A DNA stretch of 64,000 bases from Sphingomonas sp. Leaf34 (GCF_001421805.1 NZ_LMLC01000001.1:124001-188000); one strand, 5' to 3'; positions 38,815-48,325 are shown, counted from the stretch's first letter. Numbers and translations are program-made. Notes: a model not told the origin generated them from the sequence alone.

Positions 38815-39275
38815 CTGACGAAGCTGCCATCTCCATAACCAAGGTCGAAATCTTTACCGATGGCGCTTGTAAGGGTAATCCGGGCCCCGGCGGCTGGGGC
38901 GCGGTGATCCGGATGGGGGCGCACGAAAAGGAATTGTCGGGCGGCGAATCGCCGACGACGAACAACCGGATGGAGATGACCGCGGCGATCGAGGCGCTCA
39001 ACGCGCTGACGCGGCCGTGCGCGGTGACGCTATACACCGACAGCAAATATGTGATGGACGGCCTGACCAAGTGGGTGAAGGGCTGGCAGCGCAACGGCTG
39101 GAAGACCGCCGACAAGAAGCCGGTGAAAAACGCGGAGCTGTGGCATGCGCTGCTCGCCGCGGTCGCGCGGCACCAGATCGAGTGGCAATGGGTCAAGGGT
39201 CATGCCGGGCACCCGGAAAACGAGCGCGCCGACAAGCTGGCGAGCGATGCCGCGGTGGCGGCGGGGCGGCGCTAG
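38811..39275 (+). CDS. rnhA: ribonuclease HI
   Basis: The enzyme cleaves the RNA of RNA-DNA hybrids, as in primer removal and R-loop control. It has 154 residues. The catalytic residues are all visible: Asp17 ([12 protein letters not shown]), Glu55 ([13 protein letters not shown]), Asp77 (YTDSKYV), His131 ([14 protein letters not shown]) and Asp141. Its ATG overlaps the thrB stop by four bases, so expression is coupled. Confidence 0.97.
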   Translation: MTDEAAISITKVEIFTDGACKGNPGPGGWGAVIRMGAHEKELSGGESPTTNNRMEMTAAIEALNALTRPCAVTLYTDSKYVMDGLTKWVKGWQRNGWKTADKKPVKNAELWHALLAAVARHQIEWQWVKGHAGHPENERADKLASDAAVAAGRR

Positions 39276-39908
39276 GTCTTAGGACTGCAACGATTCACCT
39301 CGGCAAAGGCCAGCAACCAGACGAATTTGATGATGAGGCCCCTTTCGTCACGCCGACGTCTCCAGTCTCGTCCGGACCGACGCCGGGGGCGCACAAAATG
39401 ACCCGCTGGCGGCATCACCCGGCGATGGCCGAAGAGTAGGACCGCGACCATTCGACGGCGAGTGCGCCGCCCCCCAATAGCGTCGCCGACCGGCGTGTTC
39501 GACCGCCCTATCCCTCGCCAGTAGGAGTCGCGGTTCGATGTATGATCGATGATGACTACGCTGCGGCGATCGTAGACGCGCATGCACGGATTATCGGCAC
39601 GGATGAACGGTCGCGTGCTCTACCAAGAAGGTAATATAGATAAGCTCGGTAAGGATCAGTTCGCCGTACGCATCGATGAAGTATACCGCGCCTCCCGAGA
39701 CAGAATGGCCCATTACACTCACGCTCAACATCCGCGAGACACCTGCGCCGCATTACCGCCAATTATTTCCTTATCGCGCTATAAAATTGCCCCGCCGTTT
39801 ATGGCTTATCGGGTTCTAGCCAAGTGGACCGATCGCTCTTTCCTGGATTTTGACGACCAACCCAGCGCGATCGAGCTCCAACAGAACGGGTTCGGCTCGG
39901 TCGAAAGG
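39276..39908. other. decayed or non-coding stretch
   Basis: This 633-base stretch is less GC-rich than its neighbours, and its short frames fall in all phases. A 168-residue plus-strand frame (39582-40088) overlaps the DUF1508 pseudogene antisense and has no recognisable domain, so I do not call it. Nothing else could be supported. Confidence 0.5.
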
Positions 39909-40070
39909 TCAGGCCTCGTCGACCGGCGCAGTGGGGACGTTCTTGAGGATCGACTCGATTGCATTCCGGGCACCGGACTTGCTCGAATAGCCTTCGGTTC
40001 AGAACATCGTTCGCCGTTGTACGTGAACTTGGCGACATACTCGCTGCTCGATCAAGAACTCGTGCGCCGT
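39909..40070 (-). pseudogene. DUF1508 (YegP-like) pseudogene
   Basis: Reading the minus strand piecewise gives TAHEFLIE, then in another phase SSEYVAKFTYNGE, then back MF-stop-TEGYSSKSGARNAIESILK followed by NVPTAPVDEA and a TGA. This is the DUF1508 pattern (AHxFxI, GEYxxRFxYNGE, MFSTEGYSSKxGAxNAIESIxKN). The expected ATG reads ACG. There are two phase changes and one internal stop, so the gene is dead. YegP-like proteins are small and of unclear function. Confidence 0.8.
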
Positions 40071-40107
40071 GTCGCTTACCCTAGGTGAAGGACGGCGGCA
40101 GGCTAAC

Positions 40108-41196
40108 TTAGAACCGATGAGGTGAATAACGCGCGGGGTCGATCGCCGCGACGGTCTGATCCGCACTTGTGCCGAGCAGAAGACCGGTGGCGAGCAACGC
40201 GGCGGCGGGGGCGGTCTGGATACCAAAGCCGCCCTGCCCCGCGCACCAGAAGAAGCTGGGTACGTCCACGTCATATCCGTAGATCGGCAGGCGATCAGAG
40301 GCAAAGGTACGCAAGCCCGCCCAACTCCGTTCGACCGCGGCGACGCGCCAATCGACGACATGCTCGAACCGTTCGATGGCGATCGCGACGTCGATCTGTT
40401 CCGGTGCTGCGTCGCACGGCTGGCTCGCAGTTTCGTCGTGCGGGCTCAGCCACAGCCGCCCGCCCGGCTCAGGCTTGAAATAAAACCGACCGGCAATGTC
40501 GGCGATGTGCGGCAGTCCCGCGGGGGCGCCGGGGTCGGTACGGAGTTGCACCATTGTCCGGCGATAAGCTTGCAAGCCAAGCGGGCGGACGCCGGCCCGG
40601 ATCGCGACATCATCCGCCCAGGCGCCGGCCGCATTGACGAGTGTGCAGGCGTGGAAGTTGCCGGCTTTCGTCTCGATACTCCAGACACCGCTCGCGCGTG
40701 TCGCACCCATGAAGGCGGCATCGCTGACAAAATCCGCGCCGGTGCGGCGCGCGGTGGCGATACTCGCGGCATGGAGCGCGGCGACGTCGATATAGGCGCA
40801 ACTCGCCTCTTGGACTGCCAGCGCCCATTCGGGGCGAAGGCCGGGAACGAACGAGGCGGGGTCGACGCGGTCGAGCGTGACATCGCTGTCGGCGAATTCC
40901 GTGAGGAACGAGTCGATTGCCCCAGCATCCTCGGCGCGACCGATGTGCAGCGAACCGAGTGGCGCGAGGTGTCCGCCAGCCTTAAGAATCGGGCCGGAGG
41001 CAGTGGTAAGCGGCTGGATCGCCGGTCCACCATAGGTTTCGGACCAGAATGCCGCCGAGCGACCGGTTGCGTGATAGCCGGGCGTGTCCTCGGCTTCGAG
41101 CACCACGATGCGCGCGCGCGATCCGATCGCCGCCGCGAGACTGGCGCCGGCCATGCCGGCACCGACAATGGCGATATCGTAGACGCGTTTCGTCAC
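40108..41196 (-). CDS. FAD-dependent amino-acid oxidoreductase (DadA/glycine-oxidase-like)
   Basis: The protein has 362 residues. The N-terminal dinucleotide fold is DIAIVGAGMAGASLAAAIGS, followed by VVLEAEDTPGYHATGRSAAF. Mid-protein TLVNAAGAWADD and the C-terminal AGQGGFGIQTAPAAA complete the DAO-type FAD fold. Substrates of such enzymes are D-amino acids, glycine or other secondary amines; none can be chosen here. Its start overlaps the stop of the hydrolase gene at 41193 by four bases, so the two are translated together. Confidence 0.88.
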   Translation of the reverse strand: MTKRVYDIAIVGAGMAGASLAAAIGSRARIVVLEAEDTPGYHATGRSAAFWSETYGGPAIQPLTTASGPILKAGGHLAPLGSLHIGRAEDAGAIDSFLTEFADSDVTLDRVDPASFVPGLRPEWALAVQEASCAYIDVAALHAASIATARRTGADFVSDAAFMGATRASGVWSIETKAGNFHACTLVNAAGAWADDVAIRAGVRPLGLQAYRRTMVQLRTDPGAPAGLPHIADIAGRFYFKPEPGGRLWLSPHDETASQPCDAAPEQIDVAIAIERFEHVVDWRVAAVERSWAGLRTFASDRLPIYGYDVDVPSFFWCAGQGGFGIQTAPAAALLATGLLLGTSADQTVAAIDPARYSPHRF

Positions 41197-42197
41197 CGCG
41201 GTGGCACCACCGCGTCGAGAAACGAATCGATCGCCGACAGTGCGCGATCGCGGACGATGTCTGCTTCACGCAGGATCTCGTGTGCCGACTCGCGTCCGAA
41301 GCGGACGATCTGTGCGTCGGGCAGGCGTGCGCCAAGTCGCAGCGCCGCACGCGGGTCGACCAGCTTGTCGGCCTCTGCAATGAGCATCAACACCGGCGTC
41401 ACGATCGATTCGATGCGCGGATCGACCGCGAGCGCGGCGGCGCCGGCAAAACCTTGCGCGAGCCAGGTCCAGCTCGGCGGTCCGAGCCGCAGATCGGGAT
41501 GCCGGTCCTGCCACCACCCCTCGTCCCGGTAGCGCGACACGTCGTGCGTCAGCAGCGATTGCCGCGAGGCGACCGAACCGGGACGTTCATTGGTCCGCCA
41601 TGCCGCTCGCGCCGAGTCGCCGAACGACGCCATCCAGCGTGCGACCCGCCCCGCTATACCCGCACCGATCGGCGATTTGAGCCCGATCATCGGCGCGACC
41701 AGGATCGCCGCCGCGGGATCGATCGATCGATCCGCCAGACCCCGCACGATCATCATGCCGCCCATCGAATGGCCCAGCACGATTTTGGGCCCCTCGCCCT
41801 CAACGCTCCAGTCCGTCCAGAACGCGGCAAGGTCGCGGTCGTACACCGCATAGTCATCGACGTGACCGACCCGCGGGTTGCCCGACAGCCGCCCGGAGCC
41901 GCCTTGCCCGCGCCAGTCGAACGCCGTGACGGACCAGCCGCACGCGTGAAAATGGGCCAGCGTTTCAAGGTATTTCTCGAAGATATCGCCGCGCCCGGTT
42001 TGGAACAGCAGGCGGCCGCGCGGATGAGCGGCGGGCCAGTCGAACCGGCGCAGCGTCCAGCGATCCGGCGCGGTCCAGTATCCGATCCGCGCGCCTGCGG
42101 GGATCGCACGTCGAACGGGATCGGCATCACCAAGCTTGGCGACGCGCCCGAAACGGGGCGAAGGTTCGATCGGGACGGTTACTTTTTCGAAAGCCAT
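41193..42197 (-). CDS. alpha/beta hydrolase, lysophospholipase-like
   Basis: The protein has 334 residues. The nucleophile elbow is GHSMGG (VLGHSMGGMMIVRG), preceded by TAFDWRGQGGSGR. The acid is probably Asp in LMLIAEADKLVDP, and the base is His in GRESAHEILREAD. This is the monoacylglycerol lipase/lysophospholipase type (PldB-like). No signal peptide is seen. Its start codon is only 19 bases from the cpaA start on the other strand. Confidence 0.88.
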   Translation of the reverse strand: MAFEKVTVPIEPSPRFGRVAKLGDADPVRRAIPAGARIGYWTAPDRWTLRRFDWPAAHPRGRLLFQTGRGDIFEKYLETLAHFHACGWSVTAFDWRGQGGSGRLSGNPRVGHVDDYAVYDRDLAAFWTDWSVEGEGPKIVLGHSMGGMMIVRGLADRSIDPAAAILVAPMIGLKSPIGAGIAGRVARWMASFGDSARAAWRTNERPGSVASRQSLLTHDVSRYRDEGWWQDRHPDLRLGPPSWTWLAQGFAGAAALAVDPRIESIVTPVLMLIAEADKLVDPRAALRLGARLPDAQIVRFGRESAHEILREADIVRDRALSAIDSFLDAVVPPR

Positions 42198-42216
42198 CTT
42201 CGTTAGGACCTAGCCG

Positions 42217-42693
42217 ATGGGATGGAACATTGCTCTGCCAATTTTGATTTTCGCGCTCGGGGGCCTGTTGGTATCCGCCGGGATCCAGGACGCACGAACG
42301 CGCGAGATCGCGAATTGGAAAAACGCGGCGATCGCCATGCTCGCGCCGCTCTGGTGGTATGCCAACGGACTCGGCCTTTGGCCGGACATGGCGTTGCAGG
42401 TCGGCGTAGCCTTGGCGGTATTCGCGCTGTTCCTGGTCGCGTTCCATTTCGGGATGATGGGCGGCGGGGACGTCAAGCTGATCGTCGCTCTGGCGCTGTG
42501 GCTGCCGTTTCCGGCGTTCCTGTCGATGCTGATGGTAATGTCGATCGCTGGCGGTCTCGTCACGGTCGTCATGATGATCGAGCGCAGCATCAAAAGTAAC
42601 TCGGGACAGATCGAAGTCCCCTACGGCGTCGCGATAGCAATCGCCGGCCTGCTCGCCCTGCGCGAACCACTCCTTAATCAGTTTCCGTCATGA
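42217..42693 (+). CDS. cpaA: prepilin peptidase CpaA/TadV
   Basis: This membrane aspartyl protease cleaves Flp-type prepilins. It has 158 residues and about five membrane helices. The catalytic Asp pair is visible: Asp25 in GIQDARTREIANW and Asp85 in MMGGGDVKLIVALAL. The start ATG 42217 follows AGGA. It is the first gene of the pilus locus seen here; no flp pilin gene lies just upstream, as it often does. Confidence 0.93.
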   Translation: MGWNIALPILIFALGGLLVSAGIQDARTREIANWKNAAIAMLAPLWWYANGLGLWPDMALQVGVALAVFALFLVAFHFGMMGGGDVKLIVALALWLPFPAFLSMLMVMSIAGGLVTVVMMIERSIKSNSGQIEVPYGVAIAIAGLLALREPLLNQFPS

Positions 42694-42739
42694 TTAACGC
42701 CGAACCAAAATACCGGCGCCCGAAAGGCACGAACTAATC

Positions 42740-43777
42740 ATGGATAGTCGCAAGATCATATTGCTGGTTGGCGCGCTGATCGTCGCGGGCATCACGGCAT
42801 TCTTTGCCAGGACGCTGATTGCGGGCAGTTCGGCGCCGCAGGCCGGGGCCGTGGCGATTGCCGCACCGGTGATCGATGGCCCCGAAGTGCTGGTGGCGAC
42901 ACGTTCGCTGCCGGTCGGCACGATCCTCGATGCGACCGCACTGAAGTTTCAGCCCTGGCCAAAGGAGCTGGTCGACAACGCGTATTACCTGCGCGACAAG
43001 ACCAACCTCCAGTCGCTGCAGGGCACCGTGGTGCGCAGCATCATCACCGCCGGGCAGCCGGTCACGCAGGGTTCGCTGGTGAAGCCGGGCGATCGCGGCT
43101 TCCTCGCCGCCGCGCTTGGCCCCGGGATGCGCGCGGTCACCGTGCCCGTGTCGGCGCAGGCGGCGGTCGCGGGCTTCGTGTTTCCGGGCGACCGGATCGA
43201 TCTGGTTCTGACCCAGACCGTGGCAGGCGGGGGCGATGGCCAGCCGCTGAAGGTGTCCGAGACGATCATGCGTAATATTCGCGTGCTCGCGACCGATCAG
43301 CGCACCGACAACCTCGTAGGCGAAGACGGCAAGACCCAGGTCCGCACCTTCTCCAACGTGACCATCGAGGCGACCCCGAAGATGGCCGAACAGGTCGCGG
43401 TCGCCCAGACGCTCGGGTCGCTGTCGCTGTCGCTCCGCTCGATCGCGGACAATTCCACCGAGTTGGAAGAGGCGATCGCCTCGGGCGCGGTCAAGGTGCC
43501 CGACGGCAACGATCCCAAGGCCGAGAAGGCGATGATGGTGCGGCTCGCGAGCCAGCCATCGGCGGGTGCGTCAAGCTATCAGACCGGGGCTGACGTCTCG
43601 CGCTATCAGCGCAGTACGGTGCCGGGCAAATCGGTCGAAGGCGGCGGTGGTCCGGTGATGCAGGGCGTGCCTGTCGCGCAGTCGAGTGGTGGTGGCGCGC
43701 CGATCGTCCAGGGCCCTGTGGTCCGGATCGCACGCGGCAACGCAATGACCATCGTTCCGGTCGGGGGGAAGAACTGA
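42740..43777 (+). CDS. cpaB: Flp pilus assembly protein CpaB/RcpC
   Basis: This 345-residue protein has one N-terminal membrane segment (IILLVGALIVAGITAFFA). A SAF-like domain carries VLVATRSLPVGTILDATALK and GQPVTQGSLVKPGDRGFLAA. The long Ser/Gly/Pro-rich C-terminal tail is typical of periplasmic RcpC proteins, which stabilise the secretin channel. The stop is one base from the cpaC start. Confidence 0.93.
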   Translation: MDSRKIILLVGALIVAGITAFFARTLIAGSSAPQAGAVAIAAPVIDGPEVLVATRSLPVGTILDATALKFQPWPKELVDNAYYLRDKTNLQSLQGTVVRSIITAGQPVTQGSLVKPGDRGFLAAALGPGMRAVTVPVSAQAAVAGFVFPGDRIDLVLTQTVAGGGDGQPLKVSETIMRNIRVLATDQRTDNLVGEDGKTQVRTFSNVTIEATPKMAEQVAVAQTLGSLSLSLRSIADNSTELEEAIASGAVKVPDGNDPKAEKAMMVRLASQPSAGASSYQTGADVSRYQRSTVPGKSVEGGGGPVMQGVPVAQSSGGGAPIVQGPVVRIARGNAMTIVPVGGKN

Positions 43778-43778
43778 G

Positions 43779-45335
43779 ATGCGTATACGGATGACCCCGC
43801 TCGGCTGGCCGCTGGCCATCGCACTGGTCGCGGTCAGTGCCGCGCCGTCGACGCCCGCGATCGCCCAGCATCGCGGTGCGGCGATCGCCCCGGCTGGGTC
43901 GCCGGTCGTCCAGGTCAACACGGGCCGCGGACGGCTGGTGACGCTGGCGCGGCCAATGACCGACCTGTTTGTTGCCGATGATACGATCGCCGACGTCCAA
44001 GTCCGTTCGCCAACGCAATTGTACCTATTCGGCAAGAAGACTGGCGAAACGACGATCTCTGCGACGACCAAGGGCGGCGCGGTGGTCTATGCAGCGACCG
44101 TCCGCGTCGGCAACAATCTCGACTCGGTGCAACAGATGCTCGGGCTGGCGATGCCCGAGGCGCAGGTTGTCGCGACGCCGATGAACGGGCTGATCCTGCT
44201 GACCGGCACCGTCCTGGCGCCCGAGGATGCCGCAGAGGCCGAGCGGCTGGTCCAGGCCTTCGTCGGCGACTCGACCAAGGTCCTGTCACGCCTCAAGACC
44301 GCAACGCCGCTGCAGGTGAACCTCCAGGTGCGCGTCGCCGAGGTCAGCCGCAGTTTCGTCAAGAACATCGGCGTCAACCTGCTGACGCAGGATCGCGGCG
44401 GATCGGGCATCCTCTTCGGCAGCACGACGGGCGCGCCGGGGACGATCACCTATAATCCGACGACCGGATTGAAGACGTCGACCTACACGAAGGGTGCGCA
44501 GCGTACGACGCTCGGCCTCGCGGGCAGTCTTCTCGGTCTCGATTTCCTCGCCGCGATCGATCTTGGTGAAACCACCGGTCAGGTGACGACGCTGGCAAAC
44601 CCGAACCTGACCGCGTTGTCGGGTGAGACGGGGACGTTTCTCGCAGGTGGCGAGGTGCCGATTCCGTTGGCGCAGGCGCTCGGCACGGTATCGGTCGAGT
44701 ATAAGCAATATGGCATCAGCCTGGCCTATACGCCGACGGTTCTGTCGGACGGTCGTATTTCGCTGCGGGTTCGTCCCGAGGTTTCGCAGCTCGATTATTC
44801 AAACGCAGTCACCCTGAGCGGCACGCGCGTACCGGGGCTGACCACGCGTCGCACCGAAACCACGGTCGAGCTCGGCTCGGGCCAGAGCATGATGATCAGC
44901 GGCCTGCTGTCGAACAGTCACAACAACTCTTACGACAAGACGCCGGGGCTCTCGAGCCTGCCGATCATCGGCGCGCTCTTCCGGTCAAATGCGTTCCAGC
45001 GCAATGAGACCGAACTGGTGATCGTCATCACGCCATACCTAGTGAAGCCGGTCAACAACGCCAGCGACATCGCGCTGCCGACCGACGGTGCGCGCGCACC
45101 GACCGATCTCGACCGTGTGTTGCTGGGAACGCTGAGCGCAAGCGGCGGTGGCAAGCGACCGGTGCCGACGGTCGCACCATCGGCTTACGCACAGCCGTCG
45201 GCCAGGGCCGCCGCCCCGGCACTGCCGGTACCGCGCGGCGATGCCCGCCGCAACGAGGACGCCGCTATCCCGGCGGGCAGCAAAAGCGCGAAGGCTAGGA
45301 CCACCGCTCTTCCCGCCCCCGGCTTCTCAAACTGA
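43779..45335 (+). CDS. cpaC: Flp pilus secretin CpaC/RcpA
   Basis: This is the outer-membrane channel of the pilus. It has 518 residues. A signal peptide (ends PAIAQ near residue 30) is followed by the pilus N domain (RLVTLARPMTDLFVADDTIA), a BON-like segment (ILLTGTVLAPEDAAEAERLV) and a secretin domain. The last shows VEYKQYGISLAYTPTVLSDG, LRVRPEVSQLDYSNAV, a VPGLTTRRTETTVELGSGQS block and the terminal LPIIGALFRSNAFQRNETEL. A low-complexity Ala/Pro/Arg tail follows. Confidence 0.95.
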   Translation: MRIRMTPLGWPLAIALVAVSAAPSTPAIAQHRGAAIAPAGSPVVQVNTGRGRLVTLARPMTDLFVADDTIADVQVRSPTQLYLFGKKTGETTISATTKGGAVVYAATVRVGNNLDSVQQMLGLAMPEAQVVATPMNGLILLTGTVLAPEDAAEAERLVQAFVGDSTKVLSRLKTATPLQVNLQVRVAEVSRSFVKNIGVNLLTQDRGGSGILFGSTTGAPGTITYNPTTGLKTSTYTKGAQRTTLGLAGSLLGLDFLAAIDLGETTGQVTTLANPNLTALSGETGTFLAGGEVPIPLAQALGTVSVEYKQYGISLAYTPTVLSDGRISLRVRPEVSQLDYSNAVTLSGTRVPGLTTRRTETTVELGSGQSMMISGLLSNSHNNSYDKTPGLSSLPIIGALFRSNAFQRNETELVIVITPYLVKPVNNASDIALPTDGARAPTDLDRVLLGTLSASGGGKRPVPTVAPSAYAQPSARAAAPALPVPRGDARRNEDAAIPAGSKSAKARTTALPAPGFSN

Positions 45336-45383
45336 CCGGCGCGCACTGACATGAGCCCGCGCCTCACGCACCAAGGATATCCG

Positions 45384-46013
45384 ATGATCAAGCAATCGAT
45401 CCTAGCGTCCCTCCTACCCGCCCTATTGCTGGGCGGCTGCATGGGCACCGAGAATCGCGGCCTCGAATCGGTCCATCAGCCGGTTATCACCCGATCCGAC
45501 TATGCGATTGATCTCGGCGTGACGGGAGGCGCGCTCGCGCAGGGCGAGCAGCAGCGGCTGGCCGGTTGGATCGCGACGATGCATCTCGGCTATGGCGACC
45601 GCGTCGCCATCGACGATCCCGCCGCAGAAGGCTATCGCGTGCGTGCCGATGTCGCTGCGGTGGTGGCGCGGTACGGTCTGTTGCTGAGCACCGACGCGCC
45701 GGTGACGCCTGCAGCACTGACCCCCGGATCGATCCGCGTGGTGATCAGCCGGATGCGCGCGGATGTGCCGCGGTGTCCCGACTGGTCGCGCAACTCGTCC
45801 GACGATTTCACCGCCAACACCTCGTCAAACTATGGCTGCGCGAGCAACCGCAATCTGGCGGCGATGGTCGCCAATCCGGCCGATCTGGTCCGCGGGGCGC
45901 CCGGCACCGAAACCAGCGATGCCGCGCTGTCGTACAAGGCGATCGACACGTATCGCAAAAAGGCGCCCACCGGTGCCGGTGGGCTCAGCGCCAGCACCAT
46001 GGGAGGTAAGTGA
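45384..46013 (+). CDS. cpaD: Flp pilus lipoprotein CpaD
   Basis: This 209-residue lipoprotein has lipobox LLGGC after ASLLPALLL. Typical CpaD blocks are VHQPVITRSDYAIDLGVTGG, a central region with VRVVISRMRADVPRCPDWSR and the closing SNYGCASNRNLAAMVANPAD. It assists the CpaC secretin. ATG 45384 follows AAGGATATCCG. The stop overlaps the cpaE start (TGATG). Confidence 0.92.
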   Translation: MIKQSILASLLPALLLGGCMGTENRGLESVHQPVITRSDYAIDLGVTGGALAQGEQQRLAGWIATMHLGYGDRVAIDDPAAEGYRVRADVAAVVARYGLLLSTDAPVTPAALTPGSIRVVISRMRADVPRCPDWSRNSSDDFTANTSSNYGCASNRNLAAMVANPADLVRGAPGTETSDAALSYKAIDTYRKKAPTGAGGLSASTMGGK

Positions 46014-47296
46014 TGAACGCACCCTGGAAGCCCGCCGGTATCGCCCACCGAGAACCGTTCACCGCTTACGTCTGCGACGAGACCACGGCCGAGGCGCTAC
46101 GACCGATCGCGAGCGAACTCGGCTGGTCGGTCGAGAAGATCCACAAGGGCGGTCTGCGCAACGCGATCCAGTCGCTGTCGGTATCGGCAAGCCCGCAGAT
46201 CCTGTTCGTCGACCTCGCCGAATCGGGCGATCCGCTGAACGATATCAATGCGCTCGCCGAGGTATGCGAGCCGGGAACCGTGGTGATTGCGGCCGGCCAG
46301 GTCAACGACGTCCGGCTGTACCGCGATCTCGTGTCGAGCGGGATCCAGGATTACCTGCTCAAGCCGCTCCATCCCGACATGCTGCGCGATGCCTTCGGCC
46401 ATGCGCAGGCATTGCTCAATGCGCCGAAGCACGTCGAGGTGTCGACCGATCGCCCGCATTGTTCGATCGCGGTGATCGGGACGCGTGGCGGCGTTGGCGC
46501 GTCGACGATCGCGACGTCGGTCGCGTGGCTGCTGGCGGACAGGGAAAAGCGCGCGACCGCATTGCTCGATCTCGACGTGCATTTCGGCACCGGCGCGCTC
46601 GGTCTCGATCTCGAGCCGGGCCGCGGACTGACCGATGCGATCGATAATCCGAGCCGGATCGATGGGCTGTTCATCGAACGCGCGATGGTCAAGGCGTCGG
46701 AAAAGCTGTCGGTGCTGTCGGCCGAAGCACCGATCAACGCCCCGCTCGTCACTGACGGCTCGGCCTTTTATCAGTTGCAGGAAGAGATGCGCGCCGCGTT
46801 CGAATGCACCGTCGTCGATCTGCCCCGATCGATGCTGATTCAGCACCCTCACCTCGTCACCGAGGTGCAGCTCGCCGTCATCGTTACCGAACTGACGCTG
46901 GCATCGGCACGCGACACGATCCGCATCCTGTCGTGGATGAAGACGAACGCGCCGCAGACGCAGCTCTTCGTCCTCGCCAACCGGATGCACGCCAGCGGTC
47001 AGCTCGAGATCAGCCGCAAGGATTTCGAGGGCTCGATCGAACGCAAGATCGATTACCTGGTGCCGTTCGACCAGAAGCTCGCGGCACAGGCGGCCAAGCT
47101 CGGCAAACCGATCGTCGAAGCAGGCAAGACCTCGAAGACGATCGCGGGGATGCTGGCTTTGGTCAGTGCGCTCGCCTCCGCCGTACCAGATAGTTCGGAC
47201 GAGGCTGCGAAGCCAAAGGGCAAGTCGCTGATCGGCAAGTTCGGCGAGCTGAAGGGGCTGATCCCCAAGCGCGCGTCCAAGGCGAAAACCAAGTGA
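46013..47296 (+). CDS. cpaE: pilus-localising ATPase CpaE/TadZ
   Basis: The protein has 427 residues. Residues 15-130 form a receiver-like domain without a clear phospho-acceptor pair (ILFVDLAESGDPLNDINALA). A MinD/ParA-type ATPase follows, with deviant Walker A IGTRGGVGASTIATSVAWLL and ALLDLDVHFGTGALGLDLEP. CpaE positions the pilus machine, often at a pole. ATG 46013 has GGGAGG six bases upstream, a better spacing than the in-frame GTG at 46010. It ends in a GTGA overlap with a 15-codon frame where cpaF is normally found. Confidence 0.92.
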   Translation: MNAPWKPAGIAHREPFTAYVCDETTAEALRPIASELGWSVEKIHKGGLRNAIQSLSVSASPQILFVDLAESGDPLNDINALAEVCEPGTVVIAAGQVNDVRLYRDLVSSGIQDYLLKPLHPDMLRDAFGHAQALLNAPKHVEVSTDRPHCSIAVIGTRGGVGASTIATSVAWLLADREKRATALLDLDVHFGTGALGLDLEPGRGLTDAIDNPSRIDGLFIERAMVKASEKLSVLSAEAPINAPLVTDGSAFYQLQEEMRAAFECTVVDLPRSMLIQHPHLVTEVQLAVIVTELTLASARDTIRILSWMKTNAPQTQLFVLANRMHASGQLEISRKDFEGSIERKIDYLVPFDQKLAAQAAKLGKPIVEAGKTSKTIAGMLALVSALASAVPDSSDEAAKPKGKSLIGKFGELKGLIPKRASKAKTK

Positions 47297-47340
47297 ACCG
47301 CGGCTCGATCATCGAGATCGCAACGGCCGGGGGGCGATAG
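47293..47340 (+). other. 15-codon frame in the place of cpaF
   Basis: A GTG overlaps the cpaE stop (GTGA), and the frame reads VNRGSIIEIATAGGR before TAG at 47338-47340. It fills the whole gap before tadB (47347). It may be a chance frame or a deletion scar of the missing ATPase gene; its sequence does not clearly match either end of CpaF. Confidence 0.3.
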
Positions 47341-47346
47341 CGCACG

Positions 47347-48318
47347 ATGGAGATTATGCCGCTCCTGCTGGTGATCCTGGGCGCGTCGACCGTGCTTGGA
47401 ATGATCGCGTTCGCGTTTGCGGGCCCCTCGACCGCGCGCGCACAATCGCGCCGGATCGCGTCGCTGCGCGAACGCCACGGCGACGCGCTAGTCGTCGCCG
47501 AAGCGCAGTTGCGGCGCATCGCGATGAGCCGCGATACCAAGATGGATCTCGCCTTCGGGCGCATTCTCCCCAACCCGGTCCAGCTCGCCAAGCGCCTTGC
47601 GATGACCGGCAAGACCTGGACGGTCGGGCAATATGGCATGGCAACCGCCGGAATCGCACTGGTCGTCGCCGTGTTGATGCTGCTGAAAGGCCTGCCGGTC
47701 CTGCTCGCGCTGCTCTTCGGCGTGTTCGTCGGTGTCGGGCTGCCGCATTTCATCGTTGGCACGACGATCAAGCGCCGGATCGGCAAATTCACCGCAAAGT
47801 TCCCCGACGCGATTGACCTGCTCGTCCGCGGCCTGCGCTCAGGGTTGCCGATCAGCGAGACGATCGGCGTTGTCGGCCATGAAGTCGAGGGGCCGGTCGG
47901 CGAGGAATTTCGATCCGTCAGCGACAAGATGAAGATCGGCAGGACGATGGATGCCGCGCTGCAGGACACGGCCGATCGGCTCGGCACGCCCGAATTCCAG
48001 TTCTTCGTCATCACGATCGCGATTCAGCGCGAGACTGGCGGAAATCTGGCGGAAACGCTGGCGAACCTCTCCAGCGTGCTGCGCCAGCGCGGCCAGATGA
48101 AGCTAAAGATCAAGGCGATGTCGTCGGAATCGAAGGCATCCGCGTACATCATCGGCGCGCTGCCGTTCATCGTGTTCGCGATGATCTGGGTGATCAACGG
48201 CAAGTACATGCAGAACTTCTTTATCGATGAGCGACTGATGGCAATCGGCATGGGCGGCATAGTTTGGATGGCGATCGGCGCCTTCATCATGTCCAAGATG
48301 ATCAGCTTCGAGATTTAA
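47347..48318 (+). CDS. tadB: pilus inner-membrane platform protein TadB
   Basis: The protein has 323 residues and belongs to the GspF/PilC-like platform family. Membrane segments lie at the N-terminus (IMPLLLVILGASTVLGMIAF), in the middle (ALVVAVLMLLKGLPVLLALL) and at the C-terminus. The T2SF block is PDAIDLLVRGLRSGLPISET, followed by RETGGNLAETLANLSSVLRQ. It pairs with TadC and normally with the CpaF ATPase. Confidence 0.93.
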   Translation: MEIMPLLLVILGASTVLGMIAFAFAGPSTARAQSRRIASLRERHGDALVVAEAQLRRIAMSRDTKMDLAFGRILPNPVQLAKRLAMTGKTWTVGQYGMATAGIALVVAVLMLLKGLPVLLALLFGVFVGVGLPHFIVGTTIKRRIGKFTAKFPDAIDLLVRGLRSGLPISETIGVVGHEVEGPVGEEFRSVSDKMKIGRTMDAALQDTADRLGTPEFQFFVITIAIQRETGGNLAETLANLSSVLRQRGQMKLKIKAMSSESKASAYIIGALPFIVFAMIWVINGKYMQNFFIDERLMAIGMGGIVWMAIGAFIMSKMISFEI

Positions 48319-48325
48319 GGGCGCA

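Noticed and set aside
39582..40088. 168-codon plus-strand frame as a gene
   Set aside because: Its 3' half is antisense to the DUF1508 pseudogene, and no domain or ribosome site supports it.
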